Of a stretch of DNA of 50,101 nucleotides, positions 41,485-50,101 are shown piece after piece (the first letter of the stretch is position 1; the number at the start of each line of letters is the position of its first letter). The position numbers were made by a program, and so were the translations under genes. The DNA is taken from the NCBI GenBank assembly GCA_021202985.1, contig JAJQCA010000057.1:1-50101 (forward strand), written 5' to 3'. Below the pieces are notes generated by a model. That model saw only the letters and a list, made by a program, of their open reading frames with translations, was not told the DNA's origin and made no database searches. This DNA is from Alistipes sp. (lineage in GTDB: Bacteria > Bacteroidota > Bacteroidia > Bacteroidales > Rikenellaceae).

Positions 41485-41961
41485 TCACTGCCGGGTGCCG
41501 GTGGGCACTATTTCGAGCTGGCTCTGGAAAGTAATCTTTTCGCAGTAACGGCACTTGAGCGAAATTTCCTCTCCGCCGAGAACGTAGAACGCCGTCCGTA
41601 CCGGCTCGTTGTTGGTGATACACTTGGGGTTGACGCATTTCACGAAACCCTCCACCGTCTCGGGGACCTCCACCTTCAGCTTTTCGGTAACCTCGTAGTC
41701 CTTGATGATGTTCACCCGGGCCATCGGGGCTACCAGCGCTATACGGTTTATCTCGTCCGGCCGGCAGTAGCGGTCGTTGATCTTTATGATGGCCTTTGAA
41801 CCCATGCGTTTGCTTTCGAGGTTGTTACCGATGGTGATTCGGTTGGTCTCCTTATCCAGCTTCAGGATATTGATTATCTTGAAAAGGCTTTCGGACGGTA
41901 TGTGGTCTATCACTGTACCGTTCTCTATCGCCCTGACTTCCATCCTCTTATCGTGTGCCAT
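41485..41961 (-). CDS. pyrI: Aspartate carbamoyltransferase regulatory subunit
   Basis: 158 residues, typical PyrI length. It binds CTP/ATP and allosterically controls PyrB. The nucleotide domain (1-~95) has VRAIENGTVIDHIPS and ITIGNNLESKRMGSKAIIKI. The zinc domain has Cys109 and Cys114 (CVNPKC), and Cys137 and Cys140 (CRYC), matching the E. coli pattern. It begins 9 bp after the pyrB stop and is co-transcribed with it. Confidence 0.97.
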   Translation of the reverse strand: MAHDKRMEVRAIENGTVIDHIPSESLFKIINILKLDKETNRITIGNNLESKRMGSKAIIKINDRYCRPDEINRIALVAPMARVNIIKDYEVTEKLKVEVPETVEGFVKCVNPKCITNNEPVRTAFYVLGGEEISLKCRYCEKITFQSQLEIVPTGTRQ

Positions 41962-41970
41962 ATCGCTCGC

Positions 41971-42873
41971 TTATTTAACACCGAACAGGTAACTAATTAT
42001 AGCCATCCGCACCCAGACGCCGTTCTCGGTCTGCGGGAAATAATAGGCCTTGGGGTTGGCGTCCACCTTGTAATCAATCTCGTTCACGCGCGGAAGGGGA
42101 TGTAGTATCCGCATATTCTCCTTCGTGGATGCCAGCATGTCGTCCCGCAGCACATAGACGTTTTTAACCCTCTCGTACTCGATTGGGTCGTTGAACCTTT
42201 CGCGCTGAACCCGCGTCATGTAGATGATATCCGCATCGTCGAGCGATCCTTCCAGCGCGGTCTTTTCACGGAACTCAATATTCCGGTCCCGCAGGTATAT
42301 GCGGTACTCCTCCGGCAGGGCAAGCTCGGCCGGGGCGATGAACGTGAACCTGGCGCCGAACTGCGACATGGCCTGAAGGAGCGAATGCACCGTCCTGCCG
42401 TACTTCATATCGCCCACCATAGTGATGTTTAGCCCATCGAGGCGGCCCTGGGTCTTCTGGATGGAGTAGAGGTCGAGCAGGGTTTGCGAGGGGTGCTGGT
42501 TGGCCCCGTCGCCGGCGTTCACCACCGGAACGCGCGATATCTCGCCGGCGTAACGCGGCGCACCCTCCAGCGAGTGGCGCATTACAATCATATCGCAGTA
42601 ATTCGAAATGGTCATTATCGTATCGTGGAACGTCTCGCCCTTCGTAACGCTCGTGCTCGATGTGTCGGAGAAACCTATAACCCTCGCCCCCAGCCGGTTG
42701 ATGGCACTTTCGAAGCTCAACCGGGTGCGGGTCGAAGGCTCGAAGAACAGCGAGGCCACCACCCTGCCCTCCAGCAGCGGCTGGTAGGGCCGGCGCTCGA
42801 ACTCCCCGGCAAGTTCCATTATCCGGAGTATTTCCTCCCTGCTGAAATCGTTGATTGAGATAAGGTTTTTCAT
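41971..42873 (-). CDS. pyrB: Aspartate carbamoyltransferase catalytic subunit
   Basis: 300 residues from the ATG at 42873 ([10 protein letters not shown]); the open frame runs further upstream but those codons are not PyrB-like. Carbamoyl-phosphate site [14 protein letters not shown] (Ser47-Arg51), SVTKGE (catalytic loop), [16 protein letters not shown], and aspartate loop [13 protein letters not shown]. It catalyses the first committed step of pyrimidine synthesis, forming carbamoyl aspartate with PyrI. The 149-bp gap before it suggests its own promoter or leader control; I could not identify either with confidence. Confidence 0.97.
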   Translation of the reverse strand: MKNLISINDFSREEILRIMELAGEFERRPYQPLLEGRVVASLFFEPSTRTRLSFESAINRLGARVIGFSDTSSTSVTKGETFHDTIMTISNYCDMIVMRHSLEGAPRYAGEISRVPVVNAGDGANQHPSQTLLDLYSIQKTQGRLDGLNITMVGDMKYGRTVHSLLQAMSQFGARFTFIAPAELALPEEYRIYLRDRNIEFREKTALEGSLDDADIIYMTRVQRERFNDPIEYERVKNVYVLRDDMLASTKENMRILHPLPRVNEIDYKVDANPKAYYFPQTENGVWVRMAIISYLFGVK

Positions 42874-43022
42874 CCTGTCAGGTTTTATGTTATGACCGGG
42901 AGAAAGGCCCGGTATTGGTATCGGCCAGCCCCCGGTCCGTAGCTCTTCGACCCTGATGCCTGCGGGTGGCCGCTTAGTACCACCAAGTCCAGTCCCGTCC
43001 GTGCGGGCTAAAGCCGTGCAGG

Positions 43023-43643
43023 CTACCCGGCCACGGTAAGACCCTCTATTTTTTCCAGCCTGCCGCGCAGCTCCCCGCCCCGGCTCCTGCGTATCCTGAG
43101 CGTAATGGTGCAAAGGTTGTCGAACTCCTGCGATACTACCGCCGGCTGCATCTCCTTTACGACCTTCATCACTTCGTTCATGGAGATATACGAATAGCGG
43201 GCGGTTATGGTTTCGTCGAGTGTTTTTTCGATTACCGTACACCTCGCGAGCACCTCTTCTGTCGATGTGCGGTAGGCGTTTATGAGGCCCGGCACGCCCA
43301 GCTTGGTCCCCCCGAAATACCTCACCACGGCCACGAACACGTCCGAAATGCCGCGCGAGAGCATCTGCCCCAGTATGGGCCGGCCGGCAGTGCCCGACGG
43401 CTCCCCGTCGTCGTTGGCCCTGTACGGCTCACCCTCCGGGCCGAGCCTCCAGGCGTAACATATATGCGTGGCGTCGTAATACTTCTTTCTGAGGCCGTCC
43501 ACTATTGCCTTTATCTCCTGCTCGTCCGAAACCGGATAGGCGTAGGCGAGGAAGCGGCTCCCCTTGTCGCGGAACCCGGCTTCGGCGGGGCCTGCGATGG
43601 TGTTGTAGGTATCCGCGGTATGTTTCTGTTCCTTGCCGTCCAT
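43023..43643 (-). CDS. IMPACT-family protein (YigZ-like)
   Basis: 206 residues. The N-terminal UPF0029 domain carries [28 protein letters not shown] and [18 protein letters not shown], then [20 protein letters not shown], the strongest family signature. A C-terminal DUF1949-like domain follows (~140-206). Bacterial members are linked to translation or stress regulation by analogy with IMPACT, but the function is not established. It lies 26 bp after lepB on the same strand. Confidence 0.93.
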   Translation of the reverse strand: MDGKEQKHTADTYNTIAGPAEAGFRDKGSRFLAYAYPVSDEQEIKAIVDGLRKKYYDATHICYAWRLGPEGEPYRANDDGEPSGTAGRPILGQMLSRGISDVFVAVVRYFGGTKLGVPGLINAYRTSTEEVLARCTVIEKTLDETITARYSYISMNEVMKVVKEMQPAVVSQEFDNLCTITLRIRRSRGGELRGRLEKIEGLTVAG

Positions 43644-43669
43644 CCGTAGCCCGCGTCCGGGCAGTCCAG

Positions 43670-45034
43670 TTAACGTATCTTTGTAAACATCCGCCTCCAG
43701 CGGATATTTGCCGGGAATTTCTTATCCTCGTCCATCGACAGCCATATAAAAGACGCTTTGCCCACTATATGGTCCTCAGGGACGAAACCCCAGTAGCGCG
43801 AGTCGGCCGAGTTATGGCGGTTGTCCCCCATCATAAAATAGTAGTCCATCGCGAAGGTGTAGCTGCTTGCCGGACTGCCGTCTATATAGATCACATCGCC
43901 CTGCACCCGGAGGTCGTGGCCTTCGTAAGCGTCGATTATCCTCTCGTAGAGGGGAAGGTTTTCGAGGTCGAGTTCTACCGTGGCCCCTTTCTGCGGGATC
44001 CAGAGCGGCCCGAAATTGTCACGGCTCCACGGGTAAGTCTGCACATCGTGGGGGAAGGTGGTACCGTCGGCCGTGCGCGAGACGAGCGGCTGAATCTTCA
44101 GCACGTTTTTCATCGTCTCCAGCTTCCGGAGGTTCTCCACAGTGAGCGGCAGGTAGTAGGAGCCGGTTTCGCGCATATACATCCGGTCTCTCTGCGGGAT
44201 CTTCATATTGTCGAACACCGTAGCCCCGATGGGAGCGTCGGTCTGCACGAGGTACATCTGCTGCTGCCCGGGTATTTCGGGGAACGGCTGGCCGTTGACG
44301 ATAAGCTCCATATCCCTGATTTCCAAAACATCCCCCGGTATACCTACGCACCTTTTAACGTAGTTCTCCCGCTTGTCCACCGGATGGCGCGTGATGTTGT
44401 AGTCCGAAAAAAGCCTCCGCCGACCCTCGTCCGTACCGAGCCGGGCCTGATAGTCGCGCAGTATATCGTAGTAGGTTTCGTTCATCCGTTCCACCACTAC
44501 CGTATCGCCCGCCGGGAAGTTGAACACCACCACGTCGCCCCTCTGCACGGGACCGAAGCCCTTTAACCTGTGGTATTTCCACTTTATCCACTCGCTGTAC
44601 GACTTTTTGGTCCGCGACATCGGCATGGTATTGTGCACCAGCGGAAAGGATATCGGGGTATTGGGCACCGACGGACCGTAAGCCACCTTGCTCACGCACA
44701 GGTAATCGCCCACCAGCAGGGTCTTCTCCATCGACGGGGTCGGGATGACGTACATGGCGAAGAAAAAGAACCGGATAAAGGTCGTCACCACCACCGCGAA
44801 TACGATGGCCTCCACCCACTCCATGGTCTTTTTATAGGTCCGGTTCTGCCGCTTCAGCTCCTTGTGGCGCGACCAGAACCATTTGTTCATATATTTCGAT
44901 ATGTATATATCGTATATCACCACAAGGCCCAATATCAGCCACAGGTTGCCCGTCCAGACCACGAAAAGCAGCAGGTATATAATGGAAACCAGCGTGAACT
45001 TTAACCAGCGGTTGCTCCGGAAATTATTTTTCAT
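43670..45034 (-). CDS. lepB: Signal peptidase I
   Basis: 454 residues, large as usual in Bacteroidetes. Hydrophobic helices at ~14-45 and 75-95 anchor the protein in the inner membrane. Catalytic Ser101 is in VIPTPSMEKTLLVGD. Catalytic Lys227 is in YVKRCVGIPGD, separated from Ser by an insertion (~112-220). FMMGDNRHNSADSRYWGFVP is the conserved C-terminal box. It cleaves signal peptides of exported proteins, many of which are encoded in this window. It starts 27 bp after dapB. Confidence 0.96.
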   Translation of the reverse strand: MKNNFRSNRWLKFTLVSIIYLLLFVVWTGNLWLILGLVVIYDIYISKYMNKWFWSRHKELKRQNRTYKKTMEWVEAIVFAVVVTTFIRFFFFAMYVIPTPSMEKTLLVGDYLCVSKVAYGPSVPNTPISFPLVHNTMPMSRTKKSYSEWIKWKYHRLKGFGPVQRGDVVVFNFPAGDTVVVERMNETYYDILRDYQARLGTDEGRRRLFSDYNITRHPVDKRENYVKRCVGIPGDVLEIRDMELIVNGQPFPEIPGQQQMYLVQTDAPIGATVFDNMKIPQRDRMYMRETGSYYLPLTVENLRKLETMKNVLKIQPLVSRTADGTTFPHDVQTYPWSRDNFGPLWIPQKGATVELDLENLPLYERIIDAYEGHDLRVQGDVIYIDGSPASSYTFAMDYYFMMGDNRHNSADSRYWGFVPEDHIVGKASFIWLSMDEDKKFPANIRWRRMFTKIR

Positions 45035-45061
45035 TGTAAAGTTTTTATGCCGTAGCCGGGG

Positions 45062-45784
45062 TCAGAACCCCAGCATATCTTCCATGGTGTATATTCCCGT
45101 GCGGCCGCAGATAAATTCTGCGGCGAGTACGGCCCCCGTTGCGAACCCGGTGCGCCCCTTGGCGGTGTGCGTTATGGTAATGGAGTCGTCCGGCGATTCG
45201 TAGGTTACCGTATGTGTCCCGGGAACCACGCTGCGCCTGACCGCGAGCACCTCCAGCTCGTCCGGCTCCGTGGTGGTCCGTCCCACCCACCTGTCTTTGC
45301 GCGTAAGGGCCGCGAGTATCCCCTCGGCTACCGTAATGGCCGTGCCGCTCGGAGCGTCCTTTTTCTGGGTGTGGTGCACCTCCTCTACCGTTACGTCGTA
45401 GGCCCCGAACGGCTCCATCATGCGGGCCAGGGCCTCGTTGACGCGGAAGAATATGTTGACTCCCACGCTGTAATTCGAGGCGTAAAAGAACGCCCCGCCC
45501 TTTTCCCTGCAAAGGCGCTCCACCTCGGGCAGCATATCGAGCCATCCCGTCGTGCCGCTCACCACGCCTACGCCCGCTTCAAGGCAGGTGGTGATATTCC
45601 CGTACGCCGTTTCGGGCGTGGTGAACTCCACGGCAACTTCCGCGCCGCATTCCCGGAGCCTGCCCTCGTTGAGTTCGCCGCGGTTGTCCTCGTCTATAAC
45701 GAGCACTATCTCGTGCCCCCTTGTGGTAAGGAGCCTCTCTATCTCCCGGCCCATTTTGCCGTAACCTATTATCACTACTTTCAT
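45062..45784 (-). CDS. dapB: 4-hydroxy-tetrahydrodipicolinate reductase
   Basis: 240 residues from the ATG at 45784 (MKVVIIGYGKMGREIE), chosen because the dinucleotide motif begins at once. The open frame extends far upstream through codons unlike DapB. Substrate/catalytic motif VEEVHHTQKKDAPSGTAIT (~133-151) and GVNIFFRVNEALA are diagnostic. It acts in lysine and diaminopimelate (peptidoglycan) synthesis. First gene of the dapB-lepB-IMPACT run, divergent from truA, with a perfect -7 element ~83 nt upstream. Confidence 0.96.
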   Translation of the reverse strand: MKVVIIGYGKMGREIERLLTTRGHEIVLVIDEDNRGELNEGRLRECGAEVAVEFTTPETAYGNITTCLEAGVGVVSGTTGWLDMLPEVERLCREKGGAFFYASNYSVGVNIFFRVNEALARMMEPFGAYDVTVEEVHHTQKKDAPSGTAITVAEGILAALTRKDRWVGRTTTEPDELEVLAVRRSVVPGTHTVTYESPDDSITITHTAKGRTGFATGAVLAAEFICGRTGIYTMEDMLGF

Positions 45785-45866
45785 CCAAGTCTCTTCACTT
45801 ACCCTCCCCGGCTTCCACCGCAGAGGCCGTCCCGCCCTGTCCGGCGGACGGGCAAACCTATTCGTA

Positions 45867-45874
45867 CAAAGATA
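45867..45874 (-). promoter_or_regulatory. -7 promoter element for dapB-lepB
   Basis: TATCTTTG on the minus strand matches TAnnTTTG exactly, ~83 nt before the dapB ATG. No clear -33 TTTG is visible. Confidence 0.5.
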
Positions 45875-45934
45875 GCTGTTTGCCGCTAAAATTAAAGAAT
45901 ACCGCGGGTAAAAGGTGTTCTTAAAATAATTTAA

Positions 45935-45942
45935 TATTTTTG
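45935..45942 (+). promoter_or_regulatory. -7 promoter element for truA-galK
   Basis: TATTTTTG matches TAnnTTTG exactly, 17 nt before the truA ATG (45959), in the gap shared with dapB. Confidence 0.5.
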
Positions 45943-45958
45943 TGGAAATTACTGCCGG

Positions 45959-46729
45959 ATGAGGTATTTTATCGAAATGTCGTACAAAGGCACCGCCTAC
46001 CACGGTTGGCAGGTTCAGGCCAATGCCGTTTCGGTACAGGCCGTGGTGGAGGATGCCCTGTCGAAGCTGCTCCGGGAGGCCGTTCAGGTAACCGGTGCCG
46101 GCAGGACCGACACCGGGGTGCACGCCTCTTATTACGTGGCCCATTTCGACGCCTCCGCGCCGGTTTACGGCGACGAAGCCGGCCGGTCCGGGTTCGTCTA
46201 CCACCTTAACGCGCTCTTGCCGCACGATGTGGCCGTCCGGTCGGTAACTTCCGTGAGCGACGAAGCCCACGCCCGTTTCGACGCCCGGCTGAGGGAGTAC
46301 CGCTACTTTCTGATTCCATACAAAGACGCTTTCCGCAGCGATACGGCGTGGCATTACCGTGGCAATCTCGACACGGAGGCCATGAACGCCGCGGCGGCGA
46401 CGTTAACGGAACATGACGATTTCACCACCTTTTGTAAGCTCCATTCCGGCAACAAGACCAATATTTGCCGCGTGTCGCATGCCCGGTGGGAGCGTCAGCC
46501 GGACGGCGGCCTGGTATTTACGATACGCGCGGACCGCTTCCTGCGCAATATGGTGCGTTCGATTACGGGAACGCTCGTGGACGTGGGTAAAGGCAAAACG
46601 TCGGCGGACGGTTTCCGGGACGCGCTCCGGGCTAAGGACCTATCGCGTGCCGGTACCATGGCGCCCGCCGCGGGGCTGTTCCTCAGCAATATCCGGTACC
46701 CGGACGAGATTTTTAAAAGACAATACTAA
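45959..46729 (+). CDS. truA: tRNA pseudouridine synthase A
   Basis: 256 residues, standard TruA size. It makes pseudouridine at positions 38-40 of tRNA anticodon stems. Motifs: MRYFIEMSYKGTAYHGWQ at the N-terminus, catalytic Asp51 in GAGRTDTGVHA, FDARLREYRYFL, and RFLRNMVRSITGTLVDVG. It is followed after 18 bp by galK on the same strand, likely one transcript. Confidence 0.96.
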   Translation: MRYFIEMSYKGTAYHGWQVQANAVSVQAVVEDALSKLLREAVQVTGAGRTDTGVHASYYVAHFDASAPVYGDEAGRSGFVYHLNALLPHDVAVRSVTSVSDEAHARFDARLREYRYFLIPYKDAFRSDTAWHYRGNLDTEAMNAAAATLTEHDDFTTFCKLHSGNKTNICRVSHARWERQPDGGLVFTIRADRFLRNMVRSITGTLVDVGKGKTSADGFRDALRAKDLSRAGTMAPAAGLFLSNIRYPDEIFKRQY

Positions 46730-46747
46730 CATAAAACTTAAAACCTG

Positions 46748-47893
46748 ATGCTCGACAAAGTTAAAGCGGGGTTCTCCGCCCGTTTCCCGGGGACCCCTTC
46801 CGTTTACACGGCACCCGGGCGTGTGAACCTTATCGGCGAACACACCGACTACAATAACGGGTTCGTCCTCCCGGCATCCATCGACAAGGCTATCTGGACA
46901 GCAATCCGGCCCAACGGCACCGCAGGCGTAAACCTCTACTCGGTAGATTACGATGCGCAGGTGGGCTTCGGGCTTGACGGTCCCAAACCCTCCCAGCTAT
47001 GGGCTTCGTACGTCTACGGGATTGCGAAGGAACTCGCAAAAAAAGGAGTTGCGGTAGGCGGATTCGACGCGGCTTTCGGCGGCAATGTACCGCTCGGCGC
47101 GGGCATGTCGTCGTCGGCGGCGCTGGAAAGCGTATTCGGCTTCGCGCTGAACGAATTGTTCGGCGGCGGCCTGACCCGCGAGGAGATTGCAAAGGCCGGG
47201 CAGATGACCGAGCACAACTACATCGGGGTCAAATGCGGTATAATGGACCAGTTCGCATCCCTTCTTGGCCGGGACGGCCACCTGCTCAGGCTCGACTGCC
47301 GTTCGCTGGAGTACGAGCTGGTGCCGTTCAAAATAGACGGTTACAGGGTGCTCCTGGTGGATTCGATGGTGAAACATTCGCTGGCCTCGACCGAGTACAA
47401 CGTCCGGCGGCAGCAGTGCGAGGCCGGAGTGGCGGTGGTCGCCCGGCACGAGCCGGGGGTCGAAACCCTCCGCGACGTGACCTTCGGGATGCTGGAGAAA
47501 TACGGCGCCGAGATGGACCCTGTTTCGCTCAAAAGGTGCACCTTTGTGTTGAACGAGAACAAGCGGGTGCTCGACGGTTGCGAGGCGCTCAAACGCGGCG
47601 ATATCGGTACTTTCGGAAAGATGATGAACGGCTCCCACCACGGGCTTAGCGTCAATTACGAAGTGAGCTGTCCCGAGCTGGACTTCATTGCCGCGTTCGG
47701 ACAGGCGTACGACGGGGTAATCGGCGCCCGCATGATGGGCGGCGGTTTCGGCGGATGCGTAATCCACCTGATCGAAGAGGGGGTACACGACCGGTATCTG
47801 GCCGCCCTGCGGCCCGCGTTTGAGAAGCAGTACGGCAAGGAGCCTCGCGTTATAGACGTGGTAATCGGCGACGGGGCACGGAAAATCGGATAA
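46748..47893 (+). CDS. galK: Galactokinase
   Basis: 381 residues, normal length for a GHMP-family galactokinase. It phosphorylates galactose at C1 in the Leloir pathway. Substrate motif GRVNLIGEHTDYNNGFVLP (24-42), ATP motif NVPLGAGMSSSAALES (~113-128), catalytic Asp region GIMDQFASLLG, and motif 3 MMGGGFGGC (~334-342). Its presence fits release of galactose by the GH2 enzymes of the window. No galT or galE is seen in this window. Confidence 0.95.
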   Translation: MLDKVKAGFSARFPGTPSVYTAPGRVNLIGEHTDYNNGFVLPASIDKAIWTAIRPNGTAGVNLYSVDYDAQVGFGLDGPKPSQLWASYVYGIAKELAKKGVAVGGFDAAFGGNVPLGAGMSSSAALESVFGFALNELFGGGLTREEIAKAGQMTEHNYIGVKCGIMDQFASLLGRDGHLLRLDCRSLEYELVPFKIDGYRVLLVDSMVKHSLASTEYNVRRQQCEAGVAVVARHEPGVETLRDVTFGMLEKYGAEMDPVSLKRCTFVLNENKRVLDGCEALKRGDIGTFGKMMNGSHHGLSVNYEVSCPELDFIAAFGQAYDGVIGARMMGGGFGGCVIHLIEEGVHDRYLAALRPAFEKQYGKEPRVIDVVIGDGARKIG

Positions 47894-47922
47894 CCGGCAG
47901 GCGGTTTTACCGCGCGGATACT

Positions 47923-47951
47923 ATCCCCGGCGACGGAAAATCGCCGGGGAT
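47923..47951 (+). terminator. Hairpin after galK, probable terminator
   Basis: ATCCCCGGCGA (47923-47933) pairs perfectly with TCGCCGGGGAT (47941-47951) around a 7-nt loop. There is no proper T-run after it, so its terminator role is probable but not certain. Confidence 0.6.
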
Positions 47952-47956
47952 ACTAT

Positions 47957-48487
47957 TAATATTGTCATTCTAAATCTGAGCGAAGCTGTTAATATTGTCA
48001 TTCTGAGCATAGCGAAGAATCTGTCTTTGGTATCCGATAAATAATATTCGTATTGACCGCCCTCCGGCTCAACTACAATTCTACGGCTACTCAATAGAAT
48101 AACCTGGACCTATTTTTATAAACACCGGCGGCAGATCCTTCACTTCGTTCAGGATGACACCATTAATATTGTCATTCTGATCCGAGCACAGCTGTTAATA
48201 TTGTCATTCTGAGTGAAGCGAAGAATCTGTCTTTGGTATCCGATAAAAATAATTATTTGTATTGACTGACCGCCCTCCGGCTCAACTACAATTCTACGGC
48301 TATTCAATAGAATAAATAGAATAACCTGTACCTATTTTTTTATAAACACCGGCGGCAGATCCTTCACTTCGTTCAGGATGACACTATTAATATTGTCATT
48401 CTAAATCTGAGCAAAGCTGTTAATATTGTCATTCTGATCTGAGCAAAGCTGTTAATATTTGTCATTCTGAGCGAAGCGAAGAATCTG
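47957..48487. repeat. Array of MITE-like units with 28-bp terminal inverted repeats
   Basis: Unit 1 (47996-48159, 164 bp) and unit 2 (48202-48383, 182 bp) each begin with a 28-bp copy reading TGTCATTCTGAG.. and ending AATCTG, and end with its near reverse complement (48132-48159 and 48356-48383, CAGATCCTTCACTTCGTTC...). The ~108-126-bp interiors are nearly identical. A third left end (48460-48487) stands alone. Between units are ~33-bp direct repeats (TTAATATTGTCATTCTAAATC or variants, ending AGCTG). No open frame or transposase is present. Confidence 0.85.
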
Positions 48488-48636
48488 TCTTTGGTCTCTA
48501 CCCTGCTATACCTCCTCCCCGATAAGCCCATCCGCAAAGGAACCGTATCCTCCCCGTACGCCACATTTATCTGCACTTTCGCATACGCCCCACCGCATAT
48601 TTTCACTATCTTGGTAACCGTAAAACCGGGAACGAT

Positions 48637-50037
48637 ATGCCAAACCATCTTAAAATCACCGCCGTGGGGTCGCTGTGCCTTGCGGGTGCGGTAACGGGCG
48701 CCGCCGGGGCCGAACCCGGAGCAAAGCCAAATGTAATCTATATCCTTGCCGACGACCTCGGCATCGGGGACTTGGGCTGTTACGGCCAGACAAAAATCAA
48801 AACGCCGGGTATCGACCGCCTCGCCGCCAACGGCATGCTGTTTACACAGCATTATTGCGGCAGTACGGTGAGCGCCCCCTCCCGCGCTTCCCTGCTGACG
48901 GGTAAACACACGGGCCACAGCTATATACGCGGCAACCAGAACCATGTGTGCGACGACGGCCTTACCTACAACCTGCCGCTGGCCGCCACGGAAACTACGG
49001 TGGCCGACATTTTCAAGGACGCGGGCTACTCCACCGCCTGTTTCGGAAAGTGGGGACTCGGCGGCCCGGGCACCGAGGGGGAGCCGTTCCTGCACGGCTT
49101 CGACCGGTTTTTCGGCTATCTCGGCCAGTCGCACGCCCACCGGTATTACCCCGACTTCCTGTTCGACGACACCGAGAAGATATACCTGAACAACGAAATC
49201 TACTCACACGACCTGATAATGGAAAAGGCGCTCGACTTCATCGACAAGCAAGCCGGCACCCCGTTCTTTATCTACCTCGCCCCGACAATTCCCCACGCCG
49301 AACTGCTCGTGCCGGACGGCGAACTGGGCGGGTACGACGGGGCATTCTGCGAAACGCCGTTTCCCGGCACAGCCAACCACTCGGCACAGCCTCAGCCCCG
49401 GGCGACATACGCGGCGATGGTGTCCCGGCTCGACCGGGACGTGAGCCGGATAATGGAACTGCTGGAACGCCACGGTATCGCCGAAAATACGATTGTGATG
49501 TTCACCTCCGACAACGGGGTGCACCGCGAAGGGGGTCACGACCCCGATTTCTTTAAAAGCGCCGGGCCGTTCCGGGGCATAAAAAGGGACCTTTACGAAG
49601 GCGGCATCCGCACCCCGTTCGTGGTGCACTGGCCGGCGGGTATAGCCCCCGGCACCGTCTCGTACCATGTTTCGGCATTCTGGGATTTCCTGCCCACCGT
49701 TTGCGACATTCTCGACCGGCAGCCGCCGGCGGGCATCGACGGGATATCGTTCCTGCCCGCGCTTACCGGCCACGGCGAACAGCTTCGCCACGGTCATCTC
49801 TACTGGGAGTTCCACGAGTCGGGCGGTCGGAGGGCCGTGCTGCGTGACAACTGGAAACTTATCCAGCTCGATGTGAACGACCCGGACGCAGCCCGGTTCG
49901 AACTTTATAACCTCTCCTCCGACCCGGGCGAACTGGCCGACGTCTACTCCCAGTACCCCGGCATCGCCGCTGAGCTGAAGAAGCTAATGCTCGATAGCCG
50001 TACACCTAACCATACATGGAACTTCAGCGGGCAGTAA
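48637..50037 (+). CDS. Secreted S1-type sulfatase, serine-type active site
   Basis: 466 residues; signal peptide ~1-25 (ITAVGSLCLAGAVTGAAG). Metal site PNVIYILADDLG (Asp39, Asp40), sulfatase motif STVSAPSRASLLTG with Ser79-x-Pro81-x-Arg83, Lys138 (CFGKWG), His220 (PTIPHAE) and Asp292-Asn293 (FTSDNGVHREGG). The active residue is serine rather than cysteine, so formylglycine must be made by an anaerobic radical-SAM maturase (anSME); none is in this window. It removes sulfate esters from glycans, probably in the periplasm or outside. The N- and C-terminal ends are complete. The substrate cannot be told; related enzymes act on carrageenan, mucin or glycosaminoglycan-type sugars. Confidence 0.93.
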   Translation: MPNHLKITAVGSLCLAGAVTGAAGAEPGAKPNVIYILADDLGIGDLGCYGQTKIKTPGIDRLAANGMLFTQHYCGSTVSAPSRASLLTGKHTGHSYIRGNQNHVCDDGLTYNLPLAATETTVADIFKDAGYSTACFGKWGLGGPGTEGEPFLHGFDRFFGYLGQSHAHRYYPDFLFDDTEKIYLNNEIYSHDLIMEKALDFIDKQAGTPFFIYLAPTIPHAELLVPDGELGGYDGAFCETPFPGTANHSAQPQPRATYAAMVSRLDRDVSRIMELLERHGIAENTIVMFTSDNGVHREGGHDPDFFKSAGPFRGIKRDLYEGGIRTPFVVHWPAGIAPGTVSYHVSAFWDFLPTVCDILDRQPPAGIDGISFLPALTGHGEQLRHGHLYWEFHESGGRRAVLRDNWKLIQLDVNDPDAARFELYNLSSDPGELADVYSQYPGIAAELKKLMLDSRTPNHTWNFSGQ

Positions 50038-50101
50038 CCGCCGCCGCATGTCCCGTCCTAAAATAGGTTGACAGATTAATACTGATTTTCAAGATATCCG
50101 G

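Larger units (their letters stand above)
47894..48636. other. Repeat-filled gap between galK and the sulfatase
   Basis: After a hairpin at 47923-47951, the region 47957-48487 consists almost entirely of the inverted/direct repeat array described separately. The last ~150 bp (48488-48636) before the sulfatase are unique sequence; no promoter consensus is clear there. Confidence 0.6.

Noticed and set aside
42874-43022. Possible attenuator or leader control before pyrB
   Set aside because: A CCGGG/CCCGG hairpin exists on the minus strand just before the gene, but no T-run, alternative pairing or PyrR-type site could be seen.
47957-48487. CRISPR array
   Set aside because: The repeats are inverted and the spacers are nearly identical to each other, with no cas genes; it is a palindromic-element array.
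50038-50101. Possible end of an insertion sequence (CCTAAAATAGG palindrome near 50057)
   Set aside because: Only ~60 bp remain before the window ends and no transposase is visible, so it cannot be supported.
1-50101. tRNA or rRNA genes
   Set aside because: No cloverleaf with TTCGA-type T-loops or conserved rRNA stretches was recognised; a covariance-model scan would be decisive.

Overview
The window looks like chromosome of a fairly GC-rich Bacteroidales bacterium, plausibly Rikenellaceae/Alistipes-like (inference). Signs are: several promoters matching the Bacteroidetes -7 element TAnnTTTG, often without a clear Shine-Dalgarno; a lipoprotein with an acidic C-SDDD surface-export signature; an isolated BatD-like protein; a TonB receptor with a carboxypeptidase-regulatory-like N-terminus; and many secreted carbohydrate-active enzymes. 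I saw no rRNA, tRNA, CRISPR array, integrase or complete insertion sequence.

Layout. 1-5.2 kb: manganese catalase, a truncated BatD-like protein, a double GNAT acetyltransferase with a DUF1801 protein, and a secreted protein of unknown function. 5.2-15.2 kb: plant-polysaccharide enzymes (CE15 glucuronoyl esterase, a GH2 with a CBM9-like/PKD partner, GH51 arabinofuranosidase), interrupted by an AT-richer membrane protein of unknown function. 15.5-18.4 kb: a two-gene redox operon, made of a NapH-NapG-like fusion and a Tat-lipoprotein aldo/keto reductase with eight C-terminal cysteines. 18.9-23.5 kb: a TonB-dependent receptor with a predicted surface beta-helix lipoprotein and no SusD. 24.1-32 kb: a hexuronate module with GH2, mannonate dehydratase (uxuA), an SDR dehydrogenase, a divergent AraC regulator and a GH28 pectinase. 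32-34.1 kb: ECF sigma factor, putative anti-sigma and a DUF4097 beta-solenoid protein. 34.2-36.3 kb: O-methyltransferase, pyrimidine-dimer glycosylase and TIGR01777 epimerase. 36.6-45.8 kb: a minus-strand housekeeping run (dapB, lepB, IMPACT protein, pyrB, pyrI, uvrA, M16 peptidase). 46-50 kb: truA, galK, an inverted-repeat array and a serine-type sulfatase.

Functionally, CE15, GH51, GH28 and the two GH2 enzymes would release uronates, arabinose and other sugars from pectin or glucuronoxylan-type glycans. SDR plus UxuA carry uronates toward 2-keto-3-deoxygluconate, probably under the AraC regulator.

The most unusual items are: the NapHG-fusion/Fe-S AKR operon, which would make an electron route to a periplasmic reductase; a UvrA with a ~240-residue basic repetitive tail; a tandem repeat grown from the 3' end of the GH51 gene; and MITE-like 164-182-bp units bounded by 28-bp inverted repeats, whose ends also occur elsewhere in the window. 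All calls come from reading the sequence; no database search was run.
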